A stretch of DNA of 64,000 bases, taken from the NCBI RefSeq assembly GCF_040529065.1, contig NZ_CP132343.1, positions 4,791,001 through 4,855,000 on the forward strand, in the 5' to 3' direction. Source of the DNA: Xanthomonas sacchari. GTDB lineage: Bacteria > Pseudomonadota > Gammaproteobacteria > Xanthomonadales > Xanthomonadaceae. Both the position numbers and the translations under genes were made by a program. The notes beneath the pieces were generated by a model. That model saw only the letters and a list, made by a program, of their open reading frames with translations. It ran no database searches and was not told where the DNA came from. Shown piece by piece: positions 27,780-36,970 of the stretch (within the stretch, counting starts at the first letter, position 1; each line of letters starts with the position of its first letter).

Positions 27780-27995
27780 GAGGTGGAACTCCTGAGAGGA
27801 CCTGGGGCCAAGACAGCCGTGCACGTTACCGGGTTTGGATGGCAGCGGCATGTGCCATTGGCTCGGCCCGGCACGGCAGCCAGCCGGCGTACAGATCGCC
27901 GGGCACGGGCCGGGCGCCGGCGCCACCAGCACGGGGCCCGCAGCGCGATTCCCAGGCCGGCCGGCGCACCGCGCAGGCACGCCGGCGTGCAAGGC

Positions 27996-29942
27996 TCACT
28001 GCCCGCCGGGCAGCGGCAGCGCCTCGTCCTTGAAGATGGCCACGTGCGGCACGCCGTCGGCGCCGATCCAGCCGCGGTACATGCCCTCGGTGTTGAACGG
28101 GAAGGCCACGCTGCCGTCGGCGCCCAGCGCGATGGCGCCGCCGTCGCCGCCGGCCTTGGGGATCTGCTGGTCGATCACCGCGTCGGCGGCCTGGGCCAGG
28201 CTCTGCCCGGCGTACTTCACCCGCGCGCAGATGTCGTAGGCGGCCACCGCGCGGATGTAGAACTCGCCCCAGCCGGTGCCGGACACCGCGCAACGGCTGT
28301 CGGCGAAGGTGCCGGCGCCGATGATCGGCGAGTCGCCGACGCGGCCATAGCGCTTGTTGGTCATGCCGCCGGTGGAGGTGCCGGCGGCCAGGTTGCCCTG
28401 CAGGTCCAGCGCCAGCGCACCCACCGTGCCGAAGTGCTTGGCGGTTTCCAGGTCGGCGTGCGCATGATTGTTGGCCTCTTCCTTCAGCGCCTGCTGCAGT
28501 TGCTGCCAGCGCTTCTCGGTGCGGAAGTAGGACGGGTCGACCAGGGCGATGCCGTGCTGCTTTGCGAAGACCTCGGCGCCATCGCCGACCAGCATCACGT
28601 GCTCGGACTGGTCCATCACCGCGCGCGCCAGTTCGATCGGGTTCTTGACCCGGTGCACGCCGGCCACCGCGCCGGCCTTGCCGGTGCGCCCGTCCATGAT
28701 CGCCGCGTCCAGTTCGTTGCGGCCGTCGTGGGTGAACACCGCGCCCTTGCCGGCGTTGAACTGTGGGGAATCCTCCAGCACGGCGATCGCGGCGGCGACC
28801 GCATCCACCGCCGGCTTGCCCTGCGCCAGCAGCGCCTGGCCGGTGCGCAGCGCGGTCTCCATGGCGGCGCGCGCCTCGGCCAGGTCGGCGGCGCTGCTGC
28901 TGGCGCGCTCGACGCCGGCACCGCCATGGATCACCAGGGTGGTGGCGGGAATCTCGCGCATGCGCCCGTCCTGCACCGCGTAGTAGCGGTGGAATACCGG
29001 CGCCTCTACGCGGCCGTCGGGCAGGTGCAGGGTGGAGCCGGGGCCGACGCCGACGGTCTCGATGCGGGCGGCCTGCAGCGGCTGCCCGGCCGGGGTGGGC
29101 GGCGTCAGCGGCCCGGCGACCACGGTGGCCACGGCCTGCGGATCGGTGGCATAGACGCGCGCGGTGCCGTCGCCCTCCACCGCCAGCGCGGCGCTCTCGT
29201 CCACGCCCAGGCCGATCAGCGGTTCCGCCTTCGGTGCCAGCGTGGCGGCCTTGGCGCGGAACGCGAACAGGCGGCCGAGGCGGTCGCGCTCGCGGAAGTG
29301 GGTGTCGGTGATGACCCGCTTGAGCAGGTCCAGGTGCAGGAAGTCGGTTTCGATGGTGACCGCCGGCCCCAGCGGGTCGGACAACGCCGCCGGGCTGGTG
29401 ATGCTGCCGCCGTCCATCGAGCCGTACAGGTACTCGCCCAGCATCGCCAGGCCGGCGCTGGTGCCGCCCAGCGGCTTGCCGGCGCGCACGTGCGCGTCCA
29501 GCGCGTCGGCCACCGGCGTGTTCTTCCAGTAGCGCACGTAGCGCGACTGGTCGCCGCCGGCGATGAAGATGCCGTCGGCGCGGGCCAGCGCGCGCAACAG
29601 CGCCGGATCGCTGGAGGCGCCGCGGCCGCTGAACACGAACGTCTCGACCGAGGCCACGCCACCGACCTTGCGGTAGAACTCCTCGCCCACCTCGCCCGCC
29701 TGCGAGGCGCGCAGCACCACCACGTGGCCATGCCCGGCCTTGGCCATGAACCAGCGCAGCGCGTCGTAGTTGCGGTCGCCGCCACCCATCAGCAGCAGGC
29801 CGGGCGACACCGGGCCGGGCGTGGGCGCGGCCGGATCGCCGACCAGATACTGGCGGTAATCGCGCGCGACGGCGGGCGTGGCCAGGCACAGGCCCAGCAG
29901 CAGCGAGAGCCAGGGCCGGAACAGGCCGACGGAACGGGGCAT
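27996..29942 (-). CDS. Secreted cyanophycinase / isoaspartyl peptidase fusion
   Basis: 648 residues. Signal peptide 'LSLLLGLCLATPAVARDY'. Residues ~45-330 are an S51 (cyanophycinase) domain: nucleophile Ser162 in 'GGTSAG', and 'DTHFRERDRLGRL', the conserved DxHF-RxRxxRL block. Residues ~333-648 are a plant-type asparaginase/isoaspartyl peptidase of the Ntn class: 'IHGGAG', the autocleavage site 'KHFGTVGALALD' (Thr506 becomes the N-terminal nucleophile) and 'GTSTGGMTNKRYGRVGDSPI'. Cyanophycinase cuts the Asp-Arg polymer into beta-Asp-Arg dipeptides, and isoaspartyl peptidases split those; one protein can therefore do both steps. GAGGAG precedes the ATG at 29942. Divergent from the sigma/FecR/receptor set. 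The polymer is a prediction. Confidence 0.9.
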   Translation of the reverse strand: MPRSVGLFRPWLSLLLGLCLATPAVARDYRQYLVGDPAAPTPGPVSPGLLLMGGGDRNYDALRWFMAKAGHGHVVVLRASQAGEVGEEFYRKVGGVASVETFVFSGRGASSDPALLRALARADGIFIAGGDQSRYVRYWKNTPVADALDAHVRAGKPLGGTSAGLAMLGEYLYGSMDGGSITSPAALSDPLGPAVTIETDFLHLDLLKRVITDTHFRERDRLGRLFAFRAKAATLAPKAEPLIGLGVDESAALAVEGDGTARVYATDPQAVATVVAGPLTPPTPAGQPLQAARIETVGVGPGSTLHLPDGRVEAPVFHRYYAVQDGRMREIPATTLVIHGGAGVERASSSAADLAEARAAMETALRTGQALLAQGKPAVDAVAAAIAVLEDSPQFNAGKGAVFTHDGRNELDAAIMDGRTGKAGAVAGVHRVKNPIELARAVMDQSEHVMLVGDGAEVFAKQHGIALVDPSYFRTEKRWQQLQQALKEEANNHAHADLETAKHFGTVGALALDLQGNLAAGTSTGGMTNKRYGRVGDSPIIGAGTFADSRCAVSGTGWGEFYIRAVAAYDICARVKYAGQSLAQAADAVIDQQIPKAGGDGGAIALGADGSVAFPFNTEGMYRGWIGADGVPHVAIFKDEALPLPGGQ

Positions 29943-30098
29943 GCGGATCTCCTCGGGAACGGGGCGGGCAGGCGAGCGTGCGGCTCGTTGCTGAGAGGGG
30001 ACGAACGGCGGCACGGTTTCCCCCCGCCGCGCCACCCTCCCACGTTCGCCTGCGCGGCACTTGCCCGCAGCTGCCGGCGATCGGCTAATGTGGAATCC

Positions 30099-30671
30099 AT
30101 GTCCGCTTCCCTCGACGATTGGTTCGTCCAAGAAATCCTGGTCCACGAGCAGGCGCTCAGCGGCTACCTGCGGCGCTGCTGGCCGCATCGCGAGGAATGG
30201 CACGACCTGCGCCAGGAGATCTACGTGCGCGTCTACGAGGCCGCCGGCAAGGCGCGGCCGAGCCTGCCCAAGTCGTTCCTGTTCGCCACCGCGCGGCACC
30301 TGATGACCGACCGGCTGCGCCGCAACCGGGTGGTGTCGATCGAGGCGGTGGGGGATCTGGAGTCGATGCACGTCCTGATAGACGAGCTGTCGCCGGAACG
30401 CTGGTGCGGCGGACGGCAGGTGCTGGGTCGGCTGGCGGCGGCCTTCGACCGGTTGCCGGACCGCTGCCGCAGCGTGGTCTGGCTGCGGCGGGTCGAGGAA
30501 CTGCCGCAGAAGGAGGTGGCCGTGCGCCTGGGAATCAGCGAGAAGAGCGTGGAGAAGCAGGTGGCCCGCGGCATGCGCCTGCTGGCCGATCATTTCCATG
30601 GCGACGAGGGCGCGGCGGCGCCGGCGAAGCCGTTGCAGGCGCGGGCACGCGATGGACAGCAGGTGGATTGA
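30099..30671 (+). CDS. ECF sigma factor, FecI-like
   Basis: 190 residues with sigma-70 region 2 ('LRQEIYVRVYEAAGKARPSL', 'SFLFATARHLMTDRLRRN') and region 4 ('LPQKEVAVRLGISEKSVEKQ'). Iron-type ECF sigma factors are held by a FecR-like membrane protein and released when an outer-membrane TonB receptor with an N-terminal signalling domain binds its ligand. Here the FecR gene overlaps its end by 20 bases and the receptor follows, so the set is a complete cell-surface signalling module. ATG 30099 chosen after TGGAATCC; the large open frame upstream is antisense to the fusion peptidase. Confidence 0.93.
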   Translation: MSASLDDWFVQEILVHEQALSGYLRRCWPHREEWHDLRQEIYVRVYEAAGKARPSLPKSFLFATARHLMTDRLRRNRVVSIEAVGDLESMHVLIDELSPERWCGGRQVLGRLAAAFDRLPDRCRSVVWLRRVEELPQKEVAVRLGISEKSVEKQVARGMRLLADHFHGDEGAAAPAKPLQARARDGQQVD

Positions 30672-31698
30672 GGCGCGTGCGGCGGCCTGGCTGGCGCGGC
30701 GCGACCGCGGCGACTGGACCGACGCACGGCAGGCGCGCCTGGATGCGTGGCTGGCCGCGGCCACCGCGCACAGGGTCGCATTCCTGCGCCTGCAGGTCGC
30801 CTGGCAGGAGAGCGGGCGCCTGCAGGCGCTGGGCGCAGGCCAGCGCGATGGGCAGGTGCCCGAACGCGGCCGCTGGCAGGGCCTGGGCGGCCGCCTGGTC
30901 GCGCCGGCGACCTCGACCGCACCGGATCTGCGCGGCCTGCGCTTCGCCCCACGCCCGCGCGCACGGCCGCGACGCCGCTGGCCGGCCGCACTGGCCGCGG
31001 CAGTGCTGGGAGTCGCGGTGCTGTCCCTGCTCTGGCGCCATGCGGTCGAACCGGTCCCCACCGCCTATGCCAGCGTCACCGGCCAGTTGCGCCCGGTGGC
31101 CCTGGCCGATGGTTCGCAGGCCACGCTGAGCAGCGACAGCCGCATCGCGGTGGCGCTATCGCGCGCGCAGCGGCGCATCGACCTGCAGCGCGGCGAAGCG
31201 TTCTTCGCGGTGAGCAAGGATCCGGGCCGGCCGTTCGTGGTCGACAGCGGCGCGCGCCGGGTGGTGGCGGTGGGCACGCGCTTCGCGGTGCGCCGCGAGG
31301 CCGACGCGCTGCGCGTGGTGGTCACCGAAGGCACGGTGCGGCTGGAATCGGCCGGCGCACCGCAGGCACCGCCGCTGCTGCTGCACGCCGGCAGCATCGC
31401 CCAGGCCGGCCCGCACGGGGTGTTGGTACGGCGGGTGGCGCTGGCCGAGGCCGAGCGCGTGCTGGACTGGCGCAGCGGCTACCTGAGTTTCGACGACACC
31501 CCGCTGCAGGCGGCGGTGACCGAGTTCAATCGCTACAACACGGTCAAGCTGCAGGTCGCCGATGCCGGCGCCGCGGCGTTGCGGGTCGGCGGCAACGTGC
31601 GCTGGTCCAATGTCGACGCCTTCGTGCGCCTGCTCGAACAGGGCTTCCCGATCCGCGCCGAACGCCGCGGCGACACGGTGCTGTTGCACAGCCGGTGA
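30652..31698 (+). CDS. FecR-family anti-sigma/regulatory protein
   Basis: 348 residues from ATG 30652. N-terminal cytoplasmic anti-sigma part with 'EARAAAWLARRDRGDWTDA' and 'AHRVAFLRLQVAW' (the DUF4880-like region), one membrane helix around 108-128 ('PAALAAAVLGVAVLSLLW'), then the periplasmic FecR domain ('LADGSQATLSSDSRIAVA', 'RRIDLQRGEAFFAVSKDPGR', 'VVAVGTRFAVR') and a C-terminal STN-like tail 'GYLSFDDTPLQAAVTEFNRY'. The role is to hold the adjacent sigma factor until the receptor signals. The gene overlaps the sigma gene by 20 bases, so translation is coupled. Confidence 0.93.
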   Translation: MDSRWIEARAAAWLARRDRGDWTDARQARLDAWLAAATAHRVAFLRLQVAWQESGRLQALGAGQRDGQVPERGRWQGLGGRLVAPATSTAPDLRGLRFAPRPRARPRRRWPAALAAAVLGVAVLSLLWRHAVEPVPTAYASVTGQLRPVALADGSQATLSSDSRIAVALSRAQRRIDLQRGEAFFAVSKDPGRPFVVDSGARRVVAVGTRFAVRREADALRVVVTEGTVRLESAGAPQAPPLLLHAGSIAQAGPHGVLVRRVALAEAERVLDWRSGYLSFDDTPLQAAVTEFNRYNTVKLQVADAGAAALRVGGNVRWSNVDAFVRLLEQGFPIRAERRGDTVLLHSR

Positions 31699-31800
31699 GC
31701 CGCCGCGCGCCGGCCAGGCGCGATGGCGGGGGGATTTGCCGGTCTCGTTCGTCCTGGAGCTACGAAGGCGCGCTCCGCGCTCGTTAGGGGAGAAAACTCG

Positions 31801-34800
31801 ATGCGGTATCCGATGCGTGCCCTGCTGCTGAGCATGGCCTGTGCGAGCGCCTGTGCGGCGCAGGCGCAACCCGCTGCCGTGGCCGCCACCGGCACGGTGG
31901 ACATCCCCGCCGGCCCGCTGCGTGCGGCGCTGGACACGCTGGCGCGGCAATCGGGCGCGCAGTTGCTCTACCGCGCCGACCAGCTCGGCCAGGCCCGCAG
32001 CGGCGGCGCGCACGGCCAGTTGGACACGGCACAGGCGTTACAGCAGGTGCTGCGCGGCAGCGGCTTCGTCGCCCAGCGCGACTCCTCCGGCGCATGGCTG
32101 GTGCGGCGCCAGGAGCCGTCGCCGGCCCGCGCGCAGCCGGCCCGCGCCGCCGCGCCAGCGCCGGCCGCGACGGCCGACGCCCCGGTGGCGCAACTGGAGA
32201 CCCTGCGCGTCACCGGTTCGCGCATCCCGCGCACGCAGGTGGAAGGTCCGGCGCCGATCAGCGTGATCAGCGCCGAGCAGATCAAGGCCAACGGCTTCAC
32301 CTCGGTGCCGGACGTGCTGCGCGCGATGACCCAGAACGGCGGCGAGACGCAGAGCCCGCAGTCGGCCAGCGGCGCGGACTTCTCGCCCGGCGCGCAGCAG
32401 GTGGACCTGCGCGGGCTCGGGCCCAACCACACCCTGGTGCTGGTCAACGGCCGCCGCATCGCCGACTTCCCGATGCCGTTCAAGGGTCGCAGCAACTTCA
32501 CCGACATCTCCAACATCCCGCTGGGCATGATCGACCGCATCGAGATCCTGACCGGCAGCGCCTCGGCGATCTACGGCTCGGACGCGATCTCCGGCGTGGT
32601 CAACTTCATCCTCAAGAAGCACGCCGACGGCACCACGCTGGACTACCGTTTCGGCGACACCACACGCGGCGGCGGCGAGAGCTTCAACCTCAGCCTCAGC
32701 AGCGGCTGGTCGCGCGGCAACTTCGATGCGGTGTTCGGCGCCGAGCTGGTGTCGCAGACGCCGCTGTGGGCCTATGAGCGCAGCCGCCAGGACAGCACCC
32801 TGGACGGTCCTACCGCACGCTCGCAGGTGCCGCGGCGTACCTTCCTGCGCACCGACTATGACGACAACTATCTCGACCCGGGCGCGGACACCTGCGCGGC
32901 GGTATCCGCGCTCAACGGCGGCAGCACCGGCTACGCCACGCGTCCGGGCTACGGCGCGTTCTGCGGCAGCAGCGCCTCGATCGGCTACGGCACCATCACC
33001 AACAAGCGCCGCGGCCTCAACGGTTACGCCTCGCTGCGCTACGCCTTCGACAACGGCAGCGAGTGGTTCGCCGACGTGCAACTGGGCTACCACGAGCTTT
33101 CGCTGTTCCGCGACGTGACCCAGTGGGGCTACATGGCCCCGGACGGCAACGAGGAAGGCTATTTCTACAATCAGGCCACCGGCCAGGTCGAAGCCTGGGG
33201 CCGCCAGTTCAGCCCGGAGGAGATGGGCGGACTGACTGCCGGCACCATCCGCACCCGGCAGAAGACCTTCAGCATCACCACCGGGTTCAAGGGCCACCTC
33301 GGCGCGGACTGGGACTACGAGACCAGCCTCAGCCACTCGCAGTACCAGGCCGCCATCAGCTGGCCGCAGATCGTCGCCGCGCGCGCCAATGCGCTGTTCC
33401 TCGGCCCGCAGCTGGGCGTGGACGAGGACTCGGGGCTGCCGATCTTCGATGCCGACCCGCAGCGCCTGTACACGCCGCTGAGCCGCGCCGAGTACGACAG
33501 CATCGCCCAGCGCACGGTGTACCAGCCGCGCTCGCGCACCGACACCCTCGCCTTCACCGCCACCAACACCGCGCTGTTCTCCCTGCCCGGCGGCGATGCC
33601 GGCATGTCCGCGACCGCCGAGTTCGGCAACCAGAGCTACAACCTGCGCCCGGATCCGCTGGCCACGCAGTACTACTACTACAGCTGGAAGGACTCCGACG
33701 GCCACGGCAGCCGCAACCGCTGGGCGCTGGCCAGCGAACTGCGCCTGCCGGTGCTGTCGACGGTGTCGCTGAGCCTGGCCGGGCGCTACGACCAGTACCG
33801 TTTCGCCGGGCGCTCGCTGGGCAAGTTCACCTACAGCGGCGGCCTGGAGTGGCGGCCGGTGCAGTCGCTGCTGGTGCGCGGCTCCTACGGCACCGCGTTC
33901 CGCGCGCCCGATTTGCACTACGTGTATGCCGGCCCGGGCAACGACGAGACCACCGGCGTGGACTACTACCGCTGCGCCAGCGAGGAACCGGGCGTGGCGA
34001 TCCAGGACTGCAGCTACAACGAGGAAGCGCTGATCCGCGGCCGCAGCGGCAACCGCGCGCTGAACCCGGAGAACAGCACCTCGTGGACCGCCGGCCTGGT
34101 GTGGTCGCCGCTGGCGGACCTGGACCTGTCGCTGGACTACTTCGACATCGACATGCGCGACCAGGTGCAGGACCTGCGCGTGGACCAGGTGCTGCGCGAC
34201 GAGGCCGATTGTCGGCTCGGCGTGCTGCAGGCCACCTCCACCACCTGCCAGCAGGCGCTGGCGCGGGTCACCCGCAGCGCCGACGGGCGCCTGTACGGGG
34301 TCTACGTCAACCCGATCAACATCGCCCGCGAACGCACCAACGGCATCGACCTGAGCGCGCAGTACCGCCTCGACACCGGCATCGGCACCTTCCGCCTGAG
34401 CGGCAACTACACCTGGGTACGTCGCCATGACATCCAGGTGTACGCGGGCGAAGCGATGGTGGACGAGTTCGCGGTCAACAGCGGCTACGACATCCCGCGC
34501 ACCAAGGCCAGCGCCAGCGTGTCGTGGGAGCGCAACGCCTGGACCGCGACGCTGCACGGCGAGCGCCTGGGGCGGCTGCCGAGTTCCGATTCCTACGACC
34601 AGGTCTACGACCCGGACAGCGGCGACAGCCCGTGGATCGGCGCCACCTACCGCTACAACGCCTCGCTGCAGTACCGCTTCACCGACCACGCGCAGCTGTC
34701 GCTGACGGTGACAAACCTGTTCGACACGATGCCGCCGCACGACCGCACCTATACGTCGTATCCGTACTACGACGTGTCCTGGTTCGACACCGTGGGCCGC

Positions 34801-34848
34801 AGCGTGTACCTGCAGTACACGCAGAAGTTCGGCGGCAGCGCGTTGTAG
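31801..34848 (+). CDS. TonB-dependent receptor with STN signalling domain
   Basis: 1015 residues. Signal peptide '[20 protein letters not shown]' region, an STN domain at residues ~34-95 ('[20 protein letters not shown]', '[12 protein letters not shown]') that contacts FecR, an Ala/Pro linker, the TonB box-like '[14 protein letters not shown]', a plug domain ('[20 protein letters not shown]', '[20 protein letters not shown]') and a long beta-barrel with typical aromatic ends. It has no heme- or siderophore-specific motif I can point to. STN plus the sigma/FecR pair makes it a transducer. The barrel holds several Cys (e.g. 'CAAVSAL', '[14 protein letters not shown]'), unusual but seen in Xanthomonas receptors. 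Ligand unknown; the divergent peptidase fusion suggests peptide or polymer. Confidence 0.92.
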   Translation: MRYPMRALLLSMACASACAAQAQPAAVAATGTVDIPAGPLRAALDTLARQSGAQLLYRADQLGQARSGGAHGQLDTAQALQQVLRGSGFVAQRDSSGAWLVRRQEPSPARAQPARAAAPAPAATADAPVAQLETLRVTGSRIPRTQVEGPAPISVISAEQIKANGFTSVPDVLRAMTQNGGETQSPQSASGADFSPGAQQVDLRGLGPNHTLVLVNGRRIADFPMPFKGRSNFTDISNIPLGMIDRIEILTGSASAIYGSDAISGVVNFILKKHADGTTLDYRFGDTTRGGGESFNLSLSSGWSRGNFDAVFGAELVSQTPLWAYERSRQDSTLDGPTARSQVPRRTFLRTDYDDNYLDPGADTCAAVSALNGGSTGYATRPGYGAFCGSSASIGYGTITNKRRGLNGYASLRYAFDNGSEWFADVQLGYHELSLFRDVTQWGYMAPDGNEEGYFYNQATGQVEAWGRQFSPEEMGGLTAGTIRTRQKTFSITTGFKGHLGADWDYETSLSHSQYQAAISWPQIVAARANALFLGPQLGVDEDSGLPIFDADPQRLYTPLSRAEYDSIAQRTVYQPRSRTDTLAFTATNTALFSLPGGDAGMSATAEFGNQSYNLRPDPLATQYYYYSWKDSDGHGSRNRWALASELRLPVLSTVSLSLAGRYDQYRFAGRSLGKFTYSGGLEWRPVQSLLVRGSYGTAFRAPDLHYVYAGPGNDETTGVDYYRCASEEPGVAIQDCSYNEEALIRGRSGNRALNPENSTSWTAGLVWSPLADLDLSLDYFDIDMRDQVQDLRVDQVLRDEADCRLGVLQATSTTCQQALARVTRSADGRLYGVYVNPINIARERTNGIDLSAQYRLDTGIGTFRLSGNYTWVRRHDIQVYAGEAMVDEFAVNSGYDIPRTKASASVSWERNAWTATLHGERLGRLPSSDSYDQVYDPDSGDSPWIGATYRYNASLQYRFTDHAQLSLTVTNLFDTMPPHDRTYTSYPYYDVSWFDTVGRSVYLQYTQKFGGSAL

Positions 34849-34868
34849 CGCCGGGAGCGAAGCCTGCA

Positions 34869-35148
34869 TGTGGGAGCGGCGTCAGCCGCGACGAGCGAAA
34901 GCGAATGGTCGGCTGATACCGTCCGTCGTCGGGACTGAAGTCCCTCCCACAGTGCAGTCCTTCAGCGATACTGGCACCGCACTTGTGGGAGCGGCTTCAG
35001 CCGCAACGAATGAAGCTCAAAGCCATCTGGTACGTTCCTGCGTCGGGACTGAAGTCCCTCCCACAACGACATCCGACCCATGCACCGTAGGAGCGGCTGC
35101 AGCCGCAACCGGGGCTTTCCCGATGTCCCGGTCGCGGCTGAAGCCGCT
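34869..35148. repeat. Array of six REP-like palindromic units
   Basis: Six half-palindromes follow the receptor gene: TGTGGGAGCGGCGTCAGCC (34869-34892), CGGGACTGAAGTCCCTCCCACA (about 34928-34951), TGTGGGAGCGGCTTCAGCC (34984-35007), another CGGGACTGAAGTCCCTCCCACA (about 35043-35066), GTAGGAGCGGCTGCAGCC (35087-35109) and GTCGCGGCTGAAGCCGCT (35131-35148). The first five alternate in direction and variant type; the sixth is cut by the IS110 insertion, and its missing end (CCTAC) is found at 36297-36301. Confidence 0.85.
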
Positions 35149-35187
35149 TGTGTCAAATGAGGGTCTATCGTTGCAGGTGAGAGCGGA

Positions 35188-35328
35188 GTGCGGCAGGCCG
35201 TTTAGCCGTGGTGCCAGCAAGCACGAGTAGGAGTCAGCGCCGCCGCACCCCGTGTCTCCTGCCTCATCAGCCCGAACAGTTGCCCGAGTCGCGAGCTCGA
35301 ACTCCACAAGCATGGGCGTCGGCAGGAG
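35188..35328 (+). ncRNA. IS110 bridge RNA with readable target and donor guides
   Basis: The non-coding left end folds into two internal-loop modules, as in bridge RNAs. Target loop: outer stem GTGCGGC (35188-35194)/GCCGCAC (35242-35248), inner hairpin GTGC (35211-35214)/GCAC (35221-35224); left guide AGCCG (35204-35208) equals the target left of the core, and right guide GTAGGAG (35227-35233) is the exact complement of core plus right target CT-CCTAC. Donor loop: outer stem CTCCTGCC (35256-35263)/GGCAGGAG (35321-35328), inner stem CGAG (35285-35288)/CTCG (35296-35299); left guide ACAGTTG (35276-35282) equals the IS right end (36287-36293), and right guide CACAAG (35305-35310) complements CT-TGTG at the left end. 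Ends of the RNA are not known. Confidence 0.75.
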
Positions 35329-35363
35329 TGCTCTCGTGCCTGAGTCTACTGCGGAGAACGTCT

Positions 35364-36287
35364 ATGCGACGCTATATCGGGATCGATGTATCCAAGGCCG
35401 AACTGGTCATTCATGTACTGCCGGACGAGCAGACCTGGACCCAACCCAATACGCCACAGGGGCAGCGTGCGCTGGCCCAACGCCTGGCCGAGTTGGGCTG
35501 CGAGCGGATCGTGCTGGAAGCCAGTGGCGGCTACGAACATGCCGTGCTGCAGGTGCTCCGAGAGGCGAACCTGCCGGCAGTGCGGATGGCCGCCGATCGT
35601 CCGCGCAAACTAGCCCAGGCCTTGGGCCTGCATGCCAAGACCGATGTCCTGGACGCGCGCCTGCTGGCCATCGCCGCCCAGCACATCCCGACCACCCTCA
35701 CGCCCGTGGTGCCTGAGCACCAGCAATCTCTTCGCGAACTGCTGGACCTGCGTGCCACCCTGGTGGGCCAGCGCGATGTCCATCGGCGGCGCCTGGAGCA
35801 CATCACCAGCGCCAAAGTGCAACACCGCTGCCGAGAGGTGATCGCCCTACTGAACCAGCAGATCCAGACGTTGACGCAGGAGATCGAGCAGCAGGGCAAG
35901 ACCTGCTCGAGCCTACCCAAGGTGCCTGGGCTCGGCACGATCCTGCGCGCGGTTCTGGCCGCGCGGCTGCCAGAACTAGGCACGCTGCCGCCACGCAAGC
36001 TCGCTGCCCTGGTCGGGCTGGCCCCGTTCAATCACGACAGCGGCTGCTGGAAAGGCCAACGCCGCATCAAAGGCGGACGTGCCGACGTGCGGCGCGTGCT
36101 GTACATGGCCACCTGGGCCAGCATCCGTGCCAAATCCCCCTTGGCCAACACCTACGCGCGCCTGCGCGCAGCGGGCAAGCCGGCCAAGGTCGCCATCGTC
36201 GCCTGTATGCACAAGTTCCTGCGCTGGCTCAACGCCATCGTGCGCGATCACGCACCATATGCTCCTCCTGTCATCGCAGGTGCATGA
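35364..36287 (+). CDS. IS110-family transposase (recombinase)
   Basis: 307 residues from ATG 35364. N-terminal RuvC-like DEDD domain: 'YIGIDVSKAELVIHV' (Asp8), 'IVLEASGGYE', 'KTDVLDARLLA'; C-terminal Transposase_20 domain: 'LPKVPGLGTILRAVLAARL', 'LVGLAPFNHDSGCWKGQRR' with its catalytic serine, and 'GGRADVRRVLYMATW'. Length is typical and no frame break is seen, so the element is probably active. These enzymes use a bridge RNA that pairs with donor and target DNA; the RNA is upstream in the same element. Confidence 0.95.
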   Translation: MRRYIGIDVSKAELVIHVLPDEQTWTQPNTPQGQRALAQRLAELGCERIVLEASGGYEHAVLQVLREANLPAVRMAADRPRKLAQALGLHAKTDVLDARLLAIAAQHIPTTLTPVVPEHQQSLRELLDLRATLVGQRDVHRRRLEHITSAKVQHRCREVIALLNQQIQTLTQEIEQQGKTCSSLPKVPGLGTILRAVLAARLPELGTLPPRKLAALVGLAPFNHDSGCWKGQRRIKGGRADVRRVLYMATWASIRAKSPLANTYARLRAAGKPAKVAIVACMHKFLRWLNAIVRDHAPYAPPVIAGA

Positions 36288-36364
36288 CAGTTGACTCCTA
36301 CGGCATCGGTTGGTGCCGTTGGATAAAACGGCGGATGCGCGCCGCCGTCAGCCGCCGCGGCCCG

Positions 36365-36967
36365 TCACAACGTATCGCGATGCTTGCCGCGCCACGGCCG
36401 GTACCATTCGCGGATCGCGGCAATGTCGGCCTGCATGTCCTCGCTGGTCCACACCACCTCGCCGAGGCCGACGGTGCGGCTGGGGTAGTCGAAGTACACC
36501 GGGAAAATCGGCACCTGCGCGCCGTGGGCGATCTTCCAGAAGCCGGTCTTCCACTTCTCCACGCGCTTGCGCGTGCCCTCCGGCGTGATCACGTACCACA
36601 TGCGCTCGGCGCCGCGGATCAGCGCCACCGCCTGTTCCACCACCCCGCGCGGCGACTTGCGGTCCAGCGGGATGCCGCCGAGCTTGCGCAGCAGCGGCCC
36701 CAGCGGCCACCAGAACAACTGGGTCTTGCCCAGCACGCGCACCTCGAAGCCGACCGCGAACTTGACCGCAAAGCCCAGGAACCCGTCCCAGTTGGACGAA
36801 TGCGGGGCCACGATCATCACCAGCTTGGGCACATTGGGAAATTCGCCCACCACCCGCCAACCGGTCAGCCGCAAGGCGGTGCGGCCGAGCCAGCGCATGA
36901 AGCGGCTGGGCTTGACCATCGGGATGTTCGGGGGCGCGGCGGGCAGGCGGTAATCGCGTTCGGTCAA
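36365..36967 (-). CDS. PlsC-like lysophospholipid acyltransferase
   Basis: 200 residues. The acyltransferase motif I is 'APHSSNWDGF' (HxxxxD), and 'PEGTRKRVEKWKTGFWKIA' is motif III; 'KLGGIPLDRKSPRG' fits motif II. One weak N-terminal hydrophobic stretch suggests membrane association. It belongs to the YihG/PlsC-like group of 1-acylglycerol-3-phosphate acyltransferases acting in phospholipid or lipid A-type metabolism. It starts three bases after the arfB stop, so the two genes share an operon. Confidence 0.85.
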   Translation of the reverse strand: MTERDYRLPAAPPNIPMVKPSRFMRWLGRTALRLTGWRVVGEFPNVPKLVMIVAPHSSNWDGFLGFAVKFAVGFEVRVLGKTQLFWWPLGPLLRKLGGIPLDRKSPRGVVEQAVALIRGAERMWYVITPEGTRKRVEKWKTGFWKIAHGAQVPIFPVYFDYPSRTVGLGEVVWTSEDMQADIAAIREWYRPWRGKHRDTL

Positions 36968-36970
36968 AAG

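Larger units (their letters stand above)
35149..36294 (+). mobile_element. IS110-family insertion sequence in a REP palindrome
   Basis: About 1,146 bases, from TGTGTCAAATG at 35149 to CATGACAGTTGA ending at 36294. Both junctions carry CT (35147-35148 and 36295-36296), the core dinucleotide known for IS110-type elements; joining the flanks with a single CT restores an intact repeat GAAGCCG-CT-CCTACGG. There are no inverted terminal repeats and no longer target duplication, as expected. The 215 bases before the transposase are non-coding and hold the bridge RNA; only seven bases follow the stop before the right end, the IS110-group layout (not IS1111). Confidence 0.85.

Noticed and set aside
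25770-30671. Very long plus-strand open frame over the M3 peptidase and fusion peptidase
   Set aside because: It is the GC-rich antisense shadow of two clear minus-strand genes; only its end (from 30099) is real, as the sigma factor.
32038-34869. 943-codon minus-strand open frame under the TonB receptor
   Set aside because: Shadow of the receptor; Val/Ala/Arg/His-rich product with no domain.
35181-35186. GAGCGG as an alternative bridge-RNA target guide
   Set aside because: It lies outside the stem-bounded target loop; AGCCG at 35204 and GTAGGAG at 35227 are in the correct places.
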